Below, one piece after another: positions 5,961-7,063 of a DNA stretch of 7,063 nt. Both the position numbers and the translations under genes were made by a program. The DNA comes from an uncultured Bacilli bacterium (GTDB lineage Bacteria > Bacillota_I > Bacilli_A > RF39 > UBA660): positions 1-7,063 of the forward strand of contig CANRCO010000060.1 in the NCBI GenBank assembly GCA_947629125.1, read 5' to 3'. The notes beneath the pieces were generated by a model. It saw only the letters and a program-made list of their open reading frames with translations. It searched no databases and was not told where the DNA came from. How positions within the stretch are numbered: the first letter of the stretch is position 1; every line of letters begins with the position of its first letter.

Positions 5961-6941
5961 ATGAAAAGAATATTAACTGGTTTAAAACCAAGTGGTGAAC
6001 TTACTTTAGGTAGTTTAATTGGTGCTATTAAACAATGTGTTAGTTACCAAAAGGATTATGAATCAATTATTTTTGTTCCTGATTTACATGCTATAACAGT
6101 TGAACAAGACCCTAAAGAATTAAAGATGCGAATTAAAAAGAATGTGGCATTATATTTAGCTTGTGGAATAGACCCTGAAAAAAATATTATTTTTTTACAA
6201 TCAGAAAATGTTTATCATGCTAATTTATCTTGGATTTTAGAATGTAATACTTATATGGGCGAAGCTAGTCGGATGACACAATTTAAAGATAAATCTAGTA
6301 AAAAAGAAAATGTAAGTGTTGGTCTATTTACTTATCCCATATTAATGGCTGCTGATATATTGCTTTATGATGCTGATTATGTTCCAGTTGGAATTGACCA
6401 AAAACAGCACGTTGAATTAGCTAGAGATATTGCTAATCGAATTAATAATCGTTATGGTAATATTTTTAAAGTACCAGAACCTTTGATTCCTGAAGTTGGA
6501 GCAAAAATTATGGATTTGCAAGAACCAACTAAAAAAATGAGTAAATCTTCTGATAATTACAAAGGAACTATATTATTATTAGATAGTGAAAAAGATATTC
6601 GAAAAAAAATTGCTTCTGCTGTAACTGATAGTGAAGGTAAAGTTTATTTTGATAAAGAAAATAAACCGGGGATTTCGAATTTATTAACTATTTACTCTTG
6701 TTTAAGTAATTTATCAATAGAAGAAGTTGAAGATAAATTTAAAGATTATAACTATGGTAATTTAAAAAAAGAAGTTGCTGATATAGTAGTAGAGAAATTA
6801 ACAGAAATTCAAACTAAATATGAAAATATTATAAATAGTAATATGATTGATGAAGTTTTAGATAAAGGTAAAAATTTAAGTATCAAAATGGCCCAAGCTA
6901 AATATGAAAAATTAAAAGAAAAAGTAGGTTTAACAAGATAA
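5961..6941 (+). CDS. trpS: Tryptophanyl-tRNA synthetase
   Basis: TrpRS charges tRNA-Trp with tryptophan using ATP, in the cytoplasm. The 326-residue class I synthetase is close to the 328 residues of the Geobacillus enzyme and aligns well with it by eye. Signatures: GLKPSGELTLGSLIGA (7-22, the HIGH region), DLHAIT (41-46), MTQFKDKS (105-112), YPILMAADILLYDAD (125-139) with Met129 and Asp132 at the positions that read the indole ring, PVGIDQKQH (142-150), KMSKS (192-196) and AVTDSEGKV (220-228). In the HIGH region Ser18 stands where most bacterial TrpRSs have Asn (TLGNYIGA in B. subtilis). The ribosome site AGGAG (5947-5951) lies 9 bases before ATG. There is no T-box leader: the 26-base gap to recX is too short. 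The stop codon lies in the terminator stem. Confidence 0.98.
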   Translation: MKRILTGLKPSGELTLGSLIGAIKQCVSYQKDYESIIFVPDLHAITVEQDPKELKMRIKKNVALYLACGIDPEKNIIFLQSENVYHANLSWILECNTYMGEASRMTQFKDKSSKKENVSVGLFTYPILMAADILLYDADYVPVGIDQKQHVELARDIANRINNRYGNIFKVPEPLIPEVGAKIMDLQEPTKKMSKSSDNYKGTILLLDSEKDIRKKIASAVTDSEGKVYFDKENKPGISNLLTIYSCLSNLSIEEVEDKFKDYNYGNLKKEVADIVVEKLTEIQTKYENIINSNMIDEVLDKGKNLSIKMAQAKYEKLKEKVGLTR

Positions 6942-6953
6942 ACCTATTTTTTT
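6925..6953 (+). terminator. Intrinsic terminator of recX-trpS
   Basis: TAGGTTTA (6925-6932) and TAAACCTA (6939-6946) form a perfect 8-pair stem with a 6-base loop, followed by seven T (6947-6953). The trpS stop TAA (6939-6941) opens the right arm, so the left arm encodes the last residues of TrpRS. An A-rich run before the left arm could extend the stem into the T-run. Confidence 0.85.
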
Positions 6954-6991
6954 AATAATTAATAAATAAAAAACAACTAGCATTAATTGAG

Positions 6992-7017
6992 TCTGTAAAT
7001 AAATCTGTGTAAATAAA
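6992..7017. repeat. Short imperfect tandem repeat
   Basis: TCTGTAAATAAA (6992-7003) is followed directly by TCTGTGTAAATAAA (7004-7017), the same unit with a 2-base GT insertion. It lies in the non-coding stretch between the two terminal hairpins and overlaps the first bases of the second. It is likely a slippage product with no evident function. Confidence 0.4.
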
Positions 7018-7058
7018 AAATCTTTCCATGATAAAATAAAAGAAATGGAGAGATTTTT
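7016..7058. terminator. Probable bidirectional terminator at the window end
   Basis: The left arm 7016-7029 (with TCTTTCCAT) pairs with the right arm 7045-7058 (with ATGGAGAGA) over 14 pairs including one G-U, around a 15-base A-rich loop. A-runs flank the left and T-runs the right, so a U-tract follows the stem in both directions. Since trpS already has its own terminator, this one may serve a minus-strand gene ending just beyond the window. That gene is not visible. Confidence 0.6.
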
Positions 7059-7063
7059 ATTAT

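Noticed and set aside
6954..7029. Minus-strand 25-codon ORF beginning MERFFIYTDL from ATG at 7029.
   Set aside because: It has no ribosome site and begins inside the bidirectional hairpin; most likely chance.
6930..7061. Minus-strand open frame of 43 codons running in from the window edge.
   Set aside because: It spans both terminal hairpins and the trpS end, has low-complexity AT-driven content and no visible start or family pattern.
1..7063. Recoded TGA (Mycoplasma-type genetic code).
   Set aside because: thiI and nrnA end in TGA at the expected family length and Trp is encoded by TGG throughout.

Overview
The window is a very AT-rich stretch of bacterial chromosome. It carries ordinary Bacillota housekeeping genes (thiI, ackA, nrnA, recX, trpS), Shine-Dalgarno sites of the GGTGA type placed 4 to 6 bases before the start, short spacers and intrinsic terminators. 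TGA is used as a stop (thiI and nrnA both end in it) and Trp is written TGG, so the code is standard and this is not a Mycoplasma or Spiroplasma. AT richness, compact layout and the kind of surface protein in the first gene suggest an uncultured gut Bacilli lineage near the Mollicutes (RF39-like). That placement is inference from style, not from a marker tree.

Layout. 37-1251 (+): a membrane-anchored, mostly extracytoplasmic protein of unknown function. 1259-1286: a sigma-A-type promoter driving thiI (1318-2514, +), a tRNA 4-thiouridine synthase without a rhodanese domain. 2509-2673 (-): a 54-residue four-cysteine DUF1540-type protein, convergent with thiI and overlapping its end. 2740-2940 (+): a 66-residue orphan protein ending inside its own terminator, divergent from the DUF1540 gene. 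2958-4156: an extended -10 promoter and ackA, followed 3 bases later by nrnA (to 5128), whose start codon is ambiguous. 5125-5153: a good promoter on top of the nrnA stop, driving recX (5170-5934) and trpS (5961-6941), which end at a terminator (6925-6953). The last 110 bases hold a second, probably bidirectional, hairpin and no gene I can support.

The genes form several short transcription units: [37-1251], [thiI], [DUF1540 gene, minus], [66-residue ORF], [ackA-nrnA] and [recX-trpS]. Functions are mostly core: tRNA thiolation, acetate/ATP metabolism, degradation of short RNA and pAp, control of RecA, and Trp-tRNA charging. From memory, thiI, ackA and nrnA also lie in the same broad chromosomal neighbourhood in Bacillus subtilis, so this part looks like inherited backbone.

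I see no defence system, mobile element, CRISPR array or RNA gene. The points most worth a second look are the surface protein with a codon-usage switch midway, the apparent non-AUG start of nrnA, the small DUF1540 gene tucked under thiI, and the repeated fusion of stop codons with terminator hairpins.
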